NCBI GenBank assembly: GCA_028293125.1
Contig: JAQGPJ010000012.1
Location: forward strand, 1 to 64,000
Reading direction: 5' to 3'
Length of the DNA stretch: 64,000 nucleotides
Source of the DNA: Verrucomicrobiales bacterium
GTDB lineage: Bacteria > Verrucomicrobiota > Verrucomicrobiia > Verrucomicrobiales > V1-33
Under the pieces are notes generated by a model. The model was not told the origin of the DNA. It saw only the letters and a list, made by a program, of their open reading frames with translations, and did no database searches. The position numbers and the translations under genes are program-made. Below are positions 30,868 to 39,840 of this stretch, piece after piece (position 1 is the first letter of the stretch; every line of letters begins with the position of its first letter).

Positions 30868-33800
30868 CTATTGGCAAACCTCGCACTCCACTCCGTTCCG
30901 CCGGGCTTCGATGGAGCAGGCGATCTCTTCGGGGCTGAAGAGGGGGACGGTGGTCTCCACTGGAGAACGCGGGGCGGGATTCAGAATGACAGGCGCGGCG
31001 GCGATCGAGGCCGCGGGGATGGGATCGTCAGCGGAGATGCGGACGTTCTTTTTGACGCTGATGGTGGATTTCTCCGCGTTGCTGGCGCTGAAGGTGCGCA
31101 GGTAGTAAGTGGTCTTGAGGCCGGCCCGCCAGGCGGCACGGTACATGTGGCTGAGGGTCTTAAGGTCCGGGGACGCCAGGAAAAGATTGAGGCTCTGGGA
31201 CTGGTCGATCCACTTCTGGCGGCAGGCGGCGGCATCAATAAGCCATTGAAAGCCGATGGCGAAGGCGGTGCGGTATTTCTCCTTCAGGTCGTCCGGGATC
31301 TCATCGATCTCGCCGAGTTCACCGTCGTAGTATTTGAGCTTGTCGAGCATCTCCTGGGACCACAGGCCGCGGGCCTTCAGGTCGCGGACGAGGTATTCGT
31401 TGAGCATGATGAACTCGCCGCTGAGGTTGCTCTTCACATACAGGTTTTTGAACTGCGGCTCGATGCACGGCGTGGAGCCCATGATGTTCGAGATCGTGGC
31501 CGTGGGGGCGATGGCGAGGACATTGCTGTTCCGCATGCCCTGTTTGGCGATTTTGGCGCGCAGCGGCACCCAGTCCATGCGGCTGGTGCGGGGCACCTCA
31601 ATGGCCAGGCCGCGCTCCTGCTCCAGAAGCTCCAGGGTGTCCTGTGGCAGCAGGCCGCGGGACCACTTGGAGCCCTCATAACTGGAATAGGTCCCGCGCT
31701 CGGCGGCCAGATCGCTGGAGGCCTCATAGGCGTAATAGGCCACCGCCTCCATGATTTCATCGTTGAAGGCCACGGCCTCCGCGCAGGCGAAGGGCAGGTT
31801 TTTCCGGTAGAGGCAGTTGGCCAGCCCCATAACGCCCAGTCCGATGGGCCGGTGGCGGCGGTTGGCCCGCGCGGCGGCCTCGGTGGGGTAGAAGTTGATA
31901 TCTATGACGTTGTCCAGAGCCCGTACGGCGGTGCGGATGGTGGTGCGCAGCTTGTCGTGGTCAATCCGGCCTTGGGCGTCGAGATGGTTTTCCAGAATGA
32001 TGGAGCCTAGATTGCATACCGCGGTTTCGGCCTCGGAGGTGTTTAGGGTAATTTCAGTGCACAAATTGCTGGAGTGAATCACGCCACAATGATCCTGCGG
32101 TGAGCGGACGTTGCAGGGATCCTTGAAGGTGATCCAGGGATGGCCGGTTTCGAAGAGCATGCGCAGCATCTCCAGCCAGAGGTCGAGGGCGCGCACGGTT
32201 TCCGCATAAACCTCGCCGCGGGCGGCTTTCTCCTCGTATTCGTGGTACTTCTCCTCGAAGGCGCGGCCATAGAGGTCGTGGAGTTCAGGGCACTCGTTGG
32301 AACGGAAAAGGGTCCAGTTCCCACGGGCCTCCATGCGCTTCATGAAGAGGTCGGGAATCCAGTTGGCGGTGTTCATGTCATGCGTGCGCCGGCGCTCGTC
32401 GCCGGTGTTGCGCCGCAGCTCCAGGAACTCGCGGATGTCGTTGTGCCAGGTCTCCAGATAGGCGCAGCCGGAGCCCCGGCGCTTGCCGCCCTGGTTGACG
32501 GCGATGAGCTGGTCGTTGTGGAGCTTAAGGAAAGGGATGACCCCTTGGCTTTCGCCGTTGGTGCCCTGGATGTAGCTGCCGGTGCCGCGCACGGCCGTCC
32601 AGGAGCCGCCGAGACCGCCCGCCCACTTGGAGAGGAAGGCGTTTTCCGCGATGCCGCGGATCATGATGGACTCGATGGAGTCGTCCACCTTGTAAAGGTA
32701 GCAGGAGGACAGCTGGCTGTGGTGGGTGCCGCTGTTGAAAAGCGTGGGCGTGCTGGAGCAGAAGCGCCGGCCCTTGTAGAGCTGGTAGAGGGCGATGGCG
32801 TGCTCGGCGCGACGGGGGGATTCATCCCCCGTGAAAAGGCCCATGGCCACCCGCATCCAGAAGAACTGCGGGGTCTCCAGCCGACGGTGCTTTTTGCTGG
32901 TTTTATCGATGATCAGGTAGCGGTCATAGAGTGTCTGAATGCCCAGGAAATCGAAGTCCATGTCCGCCGAGGGATCGAGAGCGGCCGCGAGGCGGTCCAG
33001 ATCATATTCCAGCAGCTTCGGACTGATGCGGCTGATCTCCACTCCCCGCTGGAGATAGCCGCGGAAGGCGCGGCGGTGGCTTTCGGCCAGTCCCTCCATG
33101 CCGTCGTTCAGGATGCTCCAGCCCAGCACCTCCTCATAAATGTAGCTGAGTATGATACGCCCGGCGAATTTCGCGAAGTCGGCATCGCGCTCAATGAGCA
33201 CCTTGGCGTTGAGAATGACCGTGCGCTTCAGGTCCTCCAAGGTCATCTCCGGGAACAGGGAGCGGCGCAGCTCGCTTTCGATCTGGTCGGCGTTCAGGCA
33301 GAGATCGAGCCCGATGCGGGCGAATTCGATGCGGCGGCGCAGTTCCAAGCCGTCCCAGAGGAAGGCGGAGCCGTCCTCGTTTTTGACAAGGATCATGTGC
33401 TCCTGGCGGTCGATGGCCTCTTGGCGGGCGTCCTCGGCGGACAGCTTGCGGACCTCGCTGCGGTGGGCGCGGTAGAGGATGTAGGAGGCGGCGACTTTGT
33501 AGTGTCCGGCCTTCATCAGCTCCTCCTGCACAAGGTCCTGCAGCTCCTCGATGTGGATCATCTGCCGGCCCTCGTCGCGGAGGCGGACGGACAGGCCGCG
33601 GGCGATGACGACCGCCGGCTCGGCCTCCATTTTCTCACTCAGGAAAGCCTTCCGCAGGGCGATCTCCACCTTGTTCTGGTTCCAGTTCACCACATGACCG
33701 TTGCGGCGGATCACCCGGCAGGAGGGCACCGTGGCGGAGGGCGCGGAGCCGTCGATCTCCCCGTCGCGGTGCTCAGTGTTCATCTGGTGGCGGGTGATGA

Positions 33801-34215
33801 TGGATCGGGCGAGGTCATAGGCGTTGTGGCGCACCAAGGCTCGCTCGATCAGGCGTGCCATCTCCCCGGCGGTCACCGCGCTCCCATGCCCCGCGGCAGT
33901 GCCGCCCGCCTGGATGGAGGCGGAAAGATCGCCGGCCACCTGAGTGGCGATGCCGCTGACGAGACGGCGGTTCTTTTCCGTGAAGATCTCCTGCTCCTGG
34001 CGGGACAGCATGAGGTCTGTCAGGGCATCGCCGATCATGCCCGCGATGTCGCCCGTGGTGTAGATGCGGGACTCGCCGGGGCGGGTGGTGACGGGGATGG
34101 CCGCCTCCGGCGCATCCTCCGGCGGAGCCCAGTCGAACCGGGGTTTGGTGTCCGCTCCGGAGCGGGCGAACTGTTTGAGCTGGAGGTCTTCGTCGATATG
34201 GGAGCGGGCGATCAT
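30868..34215 (-). CDS. nrdA: Ribonucleoside-diphosphate reductase, alpha (R1) subunit with tandem ATP-cones
   Basis: Catalytic subunit of class I ribonucleotide reductase, which makes deoxyribonucleotides. At 1115 residues it is well above the ~760 of the E. coli enzyme. The extra length is N-terminal: two clear ATP-cone domains (about 165-255, starting VIRRNGHVVNWNQNKVEIAL, and about 265-365), preceded by ~160 residues that may be a further degenerate cone. The catalytic core has SSCYLYKVDDS (redox Cys), SSNLCTEI (active-site Asn, Cys and Glu), AVCNLGSI, and TTYYLRT near the C-terminus (radical-transfer Tyr pair). The tail ends in CEVCQ, the usual shuttle cysteines. Chlamydial NrdA has similar multiple cones. 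nrdB lies upstream on the same strand, with a terminator-like hairpin between them. Confidence 0.95.
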   Translation of the reverse strand: MIARSHIDEDLQLKQFARSGADTKPRFDWAPPEDAPEAAIPVTTRPGESRIYTTGDIAGMIGDALTDLMLSRQEQEIFTEKNRRLVSGIATQVAGDLSASIQAGGTAAGHGSAVTAGEMARLIERALVRHNAYDLARSIITRHQMNTEHRDGEIDGSAPSATVPSCRVIRRNGHVVNWNQNKVEIALRKAFLSEKMEAEPAVVIARGLSVRLRDEGRQMIHIEELQDLVQEELMKAGHYKVAASYILYRAHRSEVRKLSAEDARQEAIDRQEHMILVKNEDGSAFLWDGLELRRRIEFARIGLDLCLNADQIESELRRSLFPEMTLEDLKRTVILNAKVLIERDADFAKFAGRIILSYIYEEVLGWSILNDGMEGLAESHRRAFRGYLQRGVEISRISPKLLEYDLDRLAAALDPSADMDFDFLGIQTLYDRYLIIDKTSKKHRRLETPQFFWMRVAMGLFTGDESPRRAEHAIALYQLYKGRRFCSSTPTLFNSGTHHSQLSSCYLYKVDDSIESIMIRGIAENAFLSKWAGGLGGSWTAVRGTGSYIQGTNGESQGVIPFLKLHNDQLIAVNQGGKRRGSGCAYLETWHNDIREFLELRRNTGDERRRTHDMNTANWIPDLFMKRMEARGNWTLFRSNECPELHDLYGRAFEEKYHEYEEKAARGEVYAETVRALDLWLEMLRMLFETGHPWITFKDPCNVRSPQDHCGVIHSSNLCTEITLNTSEAETAVCNLGSIILENHLDAQGRIDHDKLRTTIRTAVRALDNVIDINFYPTEAAARANRRHRPIGLGVMGLANCLYRKNLPFACAEAVAFNDEIMEAVAYYAYEASSDLAAERGTYSSYEGSKWSRGLLPQDTLELLEQERGLAIEVPRTSRMDWVPLRAKIAKQGMRNSNVLAIAPTATISNIMGSTPCIEPQFKNLYVKSNLSGEFIMLNEYLVRDLKARGLWSQEMLDKLKYYDGELGEIDEIPDDLKEKYRTAFAIGFQWLIDAAACRQKWIDQSQSLNLFLASPDLKTLSHMYRAAWRAGLKTTYYLRTFSASNAEKSTISVKKNVRISADDPIPAASIAAAPVILNPAPRSPVETTVPLFSPEEIACSIEARRNGVECEVCQ

Positions 34216-34398
34216 GGCGGCAGGACGGCGGTCAGAGGTTCAGGAGCGGCGGGTTTTCAGTACGAACGGGTGCGGAAAAAAGGATCAGGGGCGGCAAAAG
34301 GCGCAGGCAGAGGAAGGGGGACCGGTTGTTTCGGTTCCTTCAGTCCGGAATCTGTCCTGTTCTTTAGGTTCTCCTCCCGGCCCCTTGGCTGTTTTTTG

Positions 34399-34424
34399 AA
34401 AAACCGGCTTTCATGGAAAGCCGG
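34399..34424 (-). terminator. Terminator between nrdB and nrdA
   Basis: On the minus strand, a 9-bp stem CCGGCTTTC/GAAAGCCGG with a 3-base loop is followed by five T. It lies ~50 bases after nrdB and ~180 bases before nrdA, so nrdA probably depends on read-through or on its own promoter. Confidence 0.75.
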
Positions 34425-34475
34425 CCAAGTGCCGGAAAAACTCACGGGCCGGCTCCCGTTCCATGTGCTGCGGGA

Positions 34476-35558
34476 CTAGTATTCGTCCTCCGAGACAGTG
34501 GCGAGGACGGCTGACTTCTGATAGTCCGTGACGCGGCCCTCGAAAAAGTTCTGCTCCTTCTTGATGTCCATCATCTCCGCCAGCCAGGGCAGCGGGTTGT
34601 TGATGGCGGGATTCAACGGCTCCAGGCCCACCCCGGCCAGGCGGCGGTCGGCGATATAGTCAATGTAGGTGGTGAACTCCGAGAGTGTCAGTCCGACGCT
34701 GTTTACCGGCAGGCAGTCGCGGATGAAATCCTTCTCAAGGGTGACAGCTTCGTGCATCAGAGCGCGCAATTCCTCCCGGAAATCCGGCGTCCAGATTTCC
34801 CTGTTCTCGCTGATAAGGTCCATGAGCAGATTGCGGAAGACCTCGATGTGGTTGGACTCGTCGCGCAGGGTGTAGCGGAACATCTGGCCGATCCCTGGGA
34901 ATTTGTTCTGCCGGTAGAGGCTGAGGATCATGCCGAACAGCCCGTAAAACTGGGTGCCCTCCATGCACTGGCCGAAAAGGAAGATATTCCGCGCCAGAAG
35001 CTTTTTGTTCTCCGGCTGCGTCAGGTCCAGATCCCGGCGGAGCAGGCGGGAGGTGCGGGTGACAAATTCGTTTTTCCGCAGGATGGACGGAATCTGCTCG
35101 AACATGGCCTCGCACTCATGGGGGTTGATGCCCAGGCTGGAGATCATGTAGAGCAGGCTGTCCGCATGAATGTTCTCCTCGTGGGCGTGGCGGCCCAGGA
35201 CCAGCTTCAGCTCCGGAGCGGTGACCAGTTCCCGGACCACGTGCTGGATATTGTCGCCGACGATGCCCTCGGCGGCGGAAAAATAGCCGATGCCCATGCG
35301 GATGATCCAGCGCTCGTTCTCCGTGATCTGGCCGGAGCGCCACTGCTCCAGGTCCTTCTGCATGCTGATGTCCTCCGGCTCCCAGTGGTTGGCCTTCATC
35401 GTCCGGTAAAGATCGTAGGCCCACTGGTATTTGAGCGGCAGGAGGTTGAACGCCATGCTGTCACGGCCATTGATAACCCTCTTGGCCTCAAACGCGGCCT
35501 CCGCCTTGGCGCGGTCGAGGACGAAGGTCTTGTTGCCGATGACGAACGGGATTTCCAT
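34476..35558 (-). CDS. nrdB: Ribonucleoside-diphosphate reductase, beta (R2) subunit, class Ic-like
   Basis: Radical-generating subunit of ribonucleotide reductase, 360 residues from the ATG at 35558. Metal ligands can be placed by spacing: E97 (SAAEGIVG, where E. coli has Asp84), E128 and H131 (HEENIHAD), E200 (QCMEGTQF), E234 and H237 (RDESNH). The residue four after H131, which is the radical Tyr in class Ia and Ib enzymes, is L135 (codon CTG at 35154-35156). Glu in place of Asp and loss of the Tyr are the marks of the class Ic group described in Chlamydia trachomatis, which uses a Mn/Fe cofactor instead of a tyrosyl radical; there the position is Phe. A Tyr (Y137) lies two residues further on. 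Mn/Fe chemistry is inferred. Confidence 0.93.
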   Translation of the reverse strand: MEIPFVIGNKTFVLDRAKAEAAFEAKRVINGRDSMAFNLLPLKYQWAYDLYRTMKANHWEPEDISMQKDLEQWRSGQITENERWIIRMGIGYFSAAEGIVGDNIQHVVRELVTAPELKLVLGRHAHEENIHADSLLYMISSLGINPHECEAMFEQIPSILRKNEFVTRTSRLLRRDLDLTQPENKKLLARNIFLFGQCMEGTQFYGLFGMILSLYRQNKFPGIGQMFRYTLRDESNHIEVFRNLLMDLISENREIWTPDFREELRALMHEAVTLEKDFIRDCLPVNSVGLTLSEFTTYIDYIADRRLAGVGLEPLNPAINNPLPWLAEMMDIKKEQNFFEGRVTDYQKSAVLATVSEDEY

Positions 35559-36259
35559 GATTTGCTTATTATAAGAATTTGAAAAAGAACGGAGCAAAAA
35601 AGCCCGCTTGAACGGATGCCTCCGGGGTGGTTACAGGGGGGTGCCCCCGCCGTTCCGGGCCTCCGTTTTCCGTTTTTGGAAACCCTTCAGGCCGATTATG
35701 GAAATGAAGAAGAAAGGGCTGCATTTTAAGGAAAACCACTACAGGATGGACTGGCGGGAGAGTTGATACACAACATTGTGTGGTCATCCAAGGGAAATTT
35801 GAAAATTTCGTCCCATGCAGCCGGTGCAAATAGCGTGCCTGAGGGACCTCCAAGCGTTTAACTTTAGTTAAAAAATTTGGTTGCTTCCGGGCTGATACCG
35901 CTCCGTTCCTTTGGTATCAAGGCTTGCCGCGTTTTTTTAAAATACGTAGCATAGACGCTTGACAAACCGGGCTGTCGGACAGCCGGAGGAGGAAGGGGTT
36001 CAAACGCCCGGTGGGTGGGTTTTTAATTCCTGCTTCACGGAATTCATCCGCATGGCGGCTGAAACATGATCCTCCTCCCCATTCCGGATCAGTTTTTGGA
36101 AAAGCCTTGGACCTGGCCGGGAATTCAAAGTGGAAACATGGATTTTGAAAGGTTTGGATCACTGCCGTGATTGCGTAAACAGACGGATGGCACAGTGGCG
36201 GTTTCGTAATTTGAACCTGCCGGCCCGGTTTGCAGGATGGTGCCGTGAATTTCAGTCCC
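35559..36259. other. Intergenic region upstream of nrdB
   Basis: About 700 bases with no supported gene. It should hold the nrdB promoter; a palindrome at 35768-35781 is listed separately. A second inverted repeat, TGATACC/GGTATCA (35893-35919), is followed at some distance by GTTTTTTT. Confidence 0.45.
35768..35781. promoter_or_regulatory. Candidate operator upstream of nrdB
   Basis: Inverted repeat ACACAA-CA-TTGTGT about 210 bases before the nrdB start. It recalls NrdR boxes (ACACWATATATWGTGT type) in its ends, but it is two bases shorter and I see only one copy, whereas NrdR sites usually come in pairs. Treat as a possible regulator site. Confidence 0.3.
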
Positions 36260-36774
36260 ATGCCATCCCTTCTTTCCTCCACCCATCCTGTTTTGTTTCC
36301 CTTGGATTCCCCCCGCCTGCGCCGGCGGTCCTTTCTGAGCGGTTCGGCCTCCATGCTGGTGGCTTTGAGGCTTATGAGGTGGAGTGCCGCGCGGTGGTCC
36401 GGGCTTTTCAGGAACTGAAAGTGAGCCATCCCGTGGTCATCACCGGCGACATCCATACCCACTGGGCCAACGATCTGCTCACCGATTTTGACAACCCGGA
36501 TTCCCGCACCGTGGCCAGCGAGCTGGTCTGTTCCTCCATCAGCTCCAAGGGCGACGGCGAGGGCAAACCCAAATTTCAGGACTCCATGCTCCGGGAAAAT
36601 CCCTTTGTGAAATACTTCAGCGACCGCCGCGGCTATGTCAGCTGCACCATCGGTCCCAAAATCTGGCGCACGGATTTCCGCACGGTGGATTATGTCAGCC
36701 GCTCCGCAGCCCCGCTGGTCACGCCGGCTTCCTATATCCTGGAAAGCGGGCGCGCCGGGCTTCAGACCGTGTGA
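36260..36774 (+). pseudogene. phoD-like alkaline phosphatase, internally deleted and frameshifted
   Basis: Two ends of one PhoD-type gene survive in different frames. The first frame, from the ATG at 36260, encodes a twin-arginine signal (PRLRRRSFLSGSASMLVA). From about 36370 a second frame encodes the PhoD C-terminus: a metal-binding GDIHTHWAND motif, then DFDNPDSRTVASELVCSSISS and a RGYVSCTIGPKIWRTDFRTV segment up to the stop at 36774. An intact PhoD has roughly 500 residues; about 300-350 codons between the signal and the C-terminal domain are missing. It cannot make an active phosphatase. Confidence 0.8.
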
Positions 36775-36822
36775 TGGCCAAATTCGCCATCCAGCCTCCT
36801 GCCCGGTCCGGCCCAGCCCGGG

Positions 36823-37566
36823 TTATTTCCGCCTCACGCTGTAGCCGGTCAGATCCGGCTGAAACAGCGCAGCGGGAATCTCCGGGTTTTCCTGAGTGGA
36901 GGTGAAGACGGTGTCGATCCATGAGCCGTCCCGCAGATACACCTGCATGGATCCCAGAGTATGCCGTCCGCGGTGCAGATACATGCCCATTTTCACCACT
37001 CCCGAGGATCCCGTGCCCGCCGCCGGCTTCAGTTCCACGCGGTCCCAGTCGCCGTCGGGAGTCACTTGAACAATATCGAATTTCCGCTGAAACGCCTCCA
37101 GACTGGAGGGAAATCCCACGCGCAGGAAGGTCAGGGCCTGGCTGGCCTGATCCTTCTCCAAAGCCTTCGCGGAAAAGATTTCAGCGGCCTTTTTGGTGTT
37201 GTTCAGGACAGTGAACTCCCCCTGCGGGCTGAGCACCGCGGTCAGCTTCGGCGGATCGCCCACCTGCCAGCGGAAGGCTCCGCCAACCTTGATCCAGACG
37301 CGGCCGGTGCTTTCCAAGGGCTTGCGCACCGTCTTCAGGTTCCGCTGCTGTTTGAAGTCCGCGATCAGTGTTCGGATGGTGGTCGATTTAGCGATCCACG
37401 CCTTCACTGGAGCCAGATCATCCGGGGTAGCTGCCTCCGCCGCCTTTTGGGGAGCCGCCATCGCCGGCCACGCGGCCAAACCGGCAAGCAGGACACCGGA
37501 AAAAAGCATCAAGGCCGGTTTAAGCCCGGAGAGTGGCCGGAAGGAAGGTTTCAGGAGCGGGTTCAT
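36823..37566 (-). CDS. LolA-like outer-membrane lipoprotein carrier
   Basis: 247-residue periplasmic protein. The ATG at 37566 begins a signal peptide (MNPLLKPSFRPLSGLKPALMLFSGVLLAG, cleavage near AMAA). The mature part has the LolA pattern: TIRTLIADFKQQRNLKTVRKPLESTGRVWIK, a core FRWQVGDPP, and a C-terminal TVFTSTQENPEIPAALFQPDLTGY. LolA-type proteins ferry lipoproteins or other lipids across the periplasm. The gene lies 32 bases after the glycosyltransferase on the same strand, so they may be co-transcribed. It resembles the LolA homologues found with surface-glycolipid or aryl-polyene genes; the cargo cannot be read from the sequence. Confidence 0.8.
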   Translation of the reverse strand: MNPLLKPSFRPLSGLKPALMLFSGVLLAGLAAWPAMAAPQKAAEAATPDDLAPVKAWIAKSTTIRTLIADFKQQRNLKTVRKPLESTGRVWIKVGGAFRWQVGDPPKLTAVLSPQGEFTVLNNTKKAAEIFSAKALEKDQASQALTFLRVGFPSSLEAFQRKFDIVQVTPDGDWDRVELKPAAGTGSSGVVKMGMYLHRGRHTLGSMQVYLRDGSWIDTVFTSTQENPEIPAALFQPDLTGYSVRRK

Positions 37567-37598
37567 AAGGAGGGAAGCAGGTTGAAGAGGGGAGCAAA

Positions 37599-38945
37599 TC
37601 AATTCCGTCCGTGCGGGCCATCCGGAAAAACGGCTTTTTTGCCGTGCCGGGGCATGCGCAGGGTGCGGGAGAAGCGGCGCGTCCACTGCCGGACCCGCGC
37701 CATGGCCAGCGCCGGGGACGGGAATGGCCCGTTCACTTTTCCATGGGCGGTGAGCAGCCGCCACAGCCGGGCGGCGGTGACTTCCTGAGCAAACCGCTCC
37801 CGCGCCAGAGCCAGCCCCGCCAGCCCCATCCTCCGCGCCAAGGCGGGATCGTCCAGCAGCCGGGTCAGCGCTGCGGCGGTGGCTGCGGGATCACACTCCG
37901 CGGTGAGCAGTCCGGTTTCATGGTCCATCACCATCTCCGGAACGCCCGCCAGACGGGTGGAGACGCAGGGCAGCGCCGCCGCCATGGCCTCCATGAGCAC
38001 CGTGGGCAGGACATCGCGGCCACCGTCGGCCTCGGTCACGCAGGGCAGCGCGAAAACCGACGCCTTTCCCAGCATGACGGTGATCTCCTCCTGGGAGCGC
38101 GGTCCCTCCAGATACACGCGGTCCGTCAGTCCGGCGGCAGCAATCTGAGCCTCCAGCTCCTCTCTCAGCGGCCCCCCGCCGGCGATGCGGCACTCAAACG
38201 CGGTTCCCTGATCCCGCAGCATGGCGCAGGCGCGGATGAGATCGCCGAATCCCTTTTTCTCAATCAGCCGGCCCACACTGACGATCAGCGGAGGTCCTGC
38301 CTTCCCCACTCCGGCGGTGGCGCTGACGATGGGCTCCAGATCCAGCCCATTGTAAACCCGGTGGATCCGCCGGGCGGACTCCGGGTAATGTTCCCGCAGC
38401 CAGTCCGCTGTATAGTCGCTGACCGCCACCACGCAGGAGGCGTCGGCCACCAGGCGCGGCAGTTTCAAATCCGTGGCGTTGTCCGGGCAGAACAGATCGT
38501 TGGCATGACCCGTGAAGCTGTAGCTGCAGCCGTAAAACTGCCGGATCCACCACGCCGTGCGCGCTCCCAGCCCGGCGAAGTGGGTATGCACATGCCGCAC
38601 GCCGGAGGCCTGAAGCTGCCTGCCGATCCAAGCGGCCTCGTAAACGCGGGTTTTGTCAGGCCTGCCGCTCCACTGGCGCAGGGTGAGCACCGCGGACTCC
38701 GGCAGTTCCTGGCGCTTCTTCATCGCCTCCACCTCCGCGGTCAGCGCCGCGGACGGCGGTAGATGGATCACCTGATCCCGCAGGGAGGCGGGAAAGTGCC
38801 TCACGGTTTCGTCATCGGTTCCGCGGATGGAGAACAGCATCAGCCGCGCGCCCTGCCGCTGCAGCTCCATGATCTCCCGTGCGCAGAAGGTCTGGGTGAA
38901 GGAGGGAAACCGTTCGAAAACGTAGGCAAAGTGGGGGCGGCTCAC
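37599..38945 (-). CDS. Family 4 glycosyltransferase
   Basis: Probable GT4 (GT-B fold) glycosyltransferase of 448 residues for a surface polysaccharide or glycolipid. The start is uncertain. I propose the GTG at 38945 (VSRPHFAYVFERFPSFTQTF), because the conserved N-terminus begins there and the longer ATG start at 39095 would run deep into the neighbouring gene. Motifs: SFTQTFCAREI near the N-terminus as in colanic-acid transferases, HVHTHFAGLGARTAWW, SFTGHANDLF, VSVGRLIEKKGFGDLI and the nucleotide-sugar region FALPCVTEADGGRDVLPTVLMEAMA (EX7E-like). Donor and acceptor are unknown. Confidence 0.85.
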   Translation of the reverse strand: MSRPHFAYVFERFPSFTQTFCAREIMELQRQGARLMLFSIRGTDDETVRHFPASLRDQVIHLPPSAALTAEVEAMKKRQELPESAVLTLRQWSGRPDKTRVYEAAWIGRQLQASGVRHVHTHFAGLGARTAWWIRQFYGCSYSFTGHANDLFCPDNATDLKLPRLVADASCVVAVSDYTADWLREHYPESARRIHRVYNGLDLEPIVSATAGVGKAGPPLIVSVGRLIEKKGFGDLIRACAMLRDQGTAFECRIAGGGPLREELEAQIAAAGLTDRVYLEGPRSQEEITVMLGKASVFALPCVTEADGGRDVLPTVLMEAMAAALPCVSTRLAGVPEMVMDHETGLLTAECDPAATAAALTRLLDDPALARRMGLAGLALARERFAQEVTAARLWRLLTAHGKVNGPFPSPALAMARVRQWTRRFSRTLRMPRHGKKAVFPDGPHGRN

Positions 38946-39000
38946 CGGCGGAGGGGCGGAAAACAGGGCGCACCGGAGCCGGGAGGGGCAGCCGCCGCGT

Positions 39001-39465
39001 TCACTCCTGAACGGCCTTGCTGCTCCGGGGCCCGATACGGTAGGGCGTGGAGCAATACATGCACCGGAACCGGCCCCGCAAGAGAAGATGGACAATGGCG
39101 GAGGCCCGGTAAGTCAGCAGCGGCACATCATTGGCCAGCTGGTGCTTGCGGTGGGAGTTCTGGAGAAAGGGGGTGCTGTGGCAGAGCGAGCACTTGGCGG
39201 TGGAGCTGATCAGAATGCCCGCCACCAGACCGACCACCAGCGACACCATGGAGATGAGCGCCCACTGCTTGATCTCCGGGGTGGGGTCCAGGAGGAGCAT
39301 CACCGTCAAACACAGGGTGGCCGGCAGGGCGGCCCAGGTGACCAGCGACAACAATACAATCAGCAGCAGGCGGGCCTGGGTCTTCCAGACCCGGGGAGGC
39401 TGGGTGCGTTCCCAGTCGGCCACATGGGAGCCGCGGCCGGTGGATTGATAACGGTGTCGGGGCAT
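39001..39465 (-). CDS. Two-helix membrane protein with paired CxxC motifs
   Basis: 154-residue protein that I do not recognise. The ATG at 39465 (MPRHRYQSTGRG) is preferred over one 57 bases upstream. Two hydrophobic helices (LLLIVLLSLVTWAALPATLCLTVMLLL, about 33-59, and ISMVSLVVGLVAGILISS, about 70-88) are followed by a cytosolic or periplasmic tail. The tail holds CSLCHSTP (about 92) and CMYCSTPYRIG (about 134), which together could form a zinc ribbon; a basic helix lies between them. It stands just upstream of the glycosyltransferase on the same strand and may be in its operon. Confidence 0.6.
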   Translation of the reverse strand: MPRHRYQSTGRGSHVADWERTQPPRVWKTQARLLLIVLLSLVTWAALPATLCLTVMLLLDPTPEIKQWALISMVSLVVGLVAGILISSTAKCSLCHSTPFLQNSHRKHQLANDVPLLTYRASAIVHLLLRGRFRCMYCSTPYRIGPRSSKAVQE

Positions 39466-39840
39466 GAAAAGGAGAGAATGAGGCAGGCTCTGAACAGGAA
39501 ATGTCAGGGTTACCATTTTCACGGGTTTCCCCGCAAGGGGTTCGTGAAGAATCCGTCACCGGACCCGCGTAGGCAAGCGTCCGGCCATAGCCTTTGTGTT
39601 ATGAACAGCATTCCTTAACATTAGGAAATCGGAAATCTTAAGTGTGGACAGAAAGCCAGCTGGGAATTGGGACGACCGGCTCCGGAATGGGATAAAACCC
39701 TTTGCCCCGTTTTTCTGCGGCCAGTCAGCGGAGACGGAATCATTCCATCGGAATAATGATCATTTTAACAGTGCAAACCGGCGAACGGACAGATCCCCGC
39801 GCTATTGACGCGGGGGCGGGGGCGGGTAGCATCGCCGCCC
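39466..39840. other. Divergent promoter region upstream of murC-murB
   Basis: About 375 bases between two divergent genes. It must contain both promoters; I could not assign -10/-35 elements with confidence. An AT-rich patch lies at about 39735-39775. Confidence 0.4.

Noticed and set aside
32140-34479. 779-codon plus-strand frame
   Set aside because: Antisense to nrdA, with no recognisable domain.
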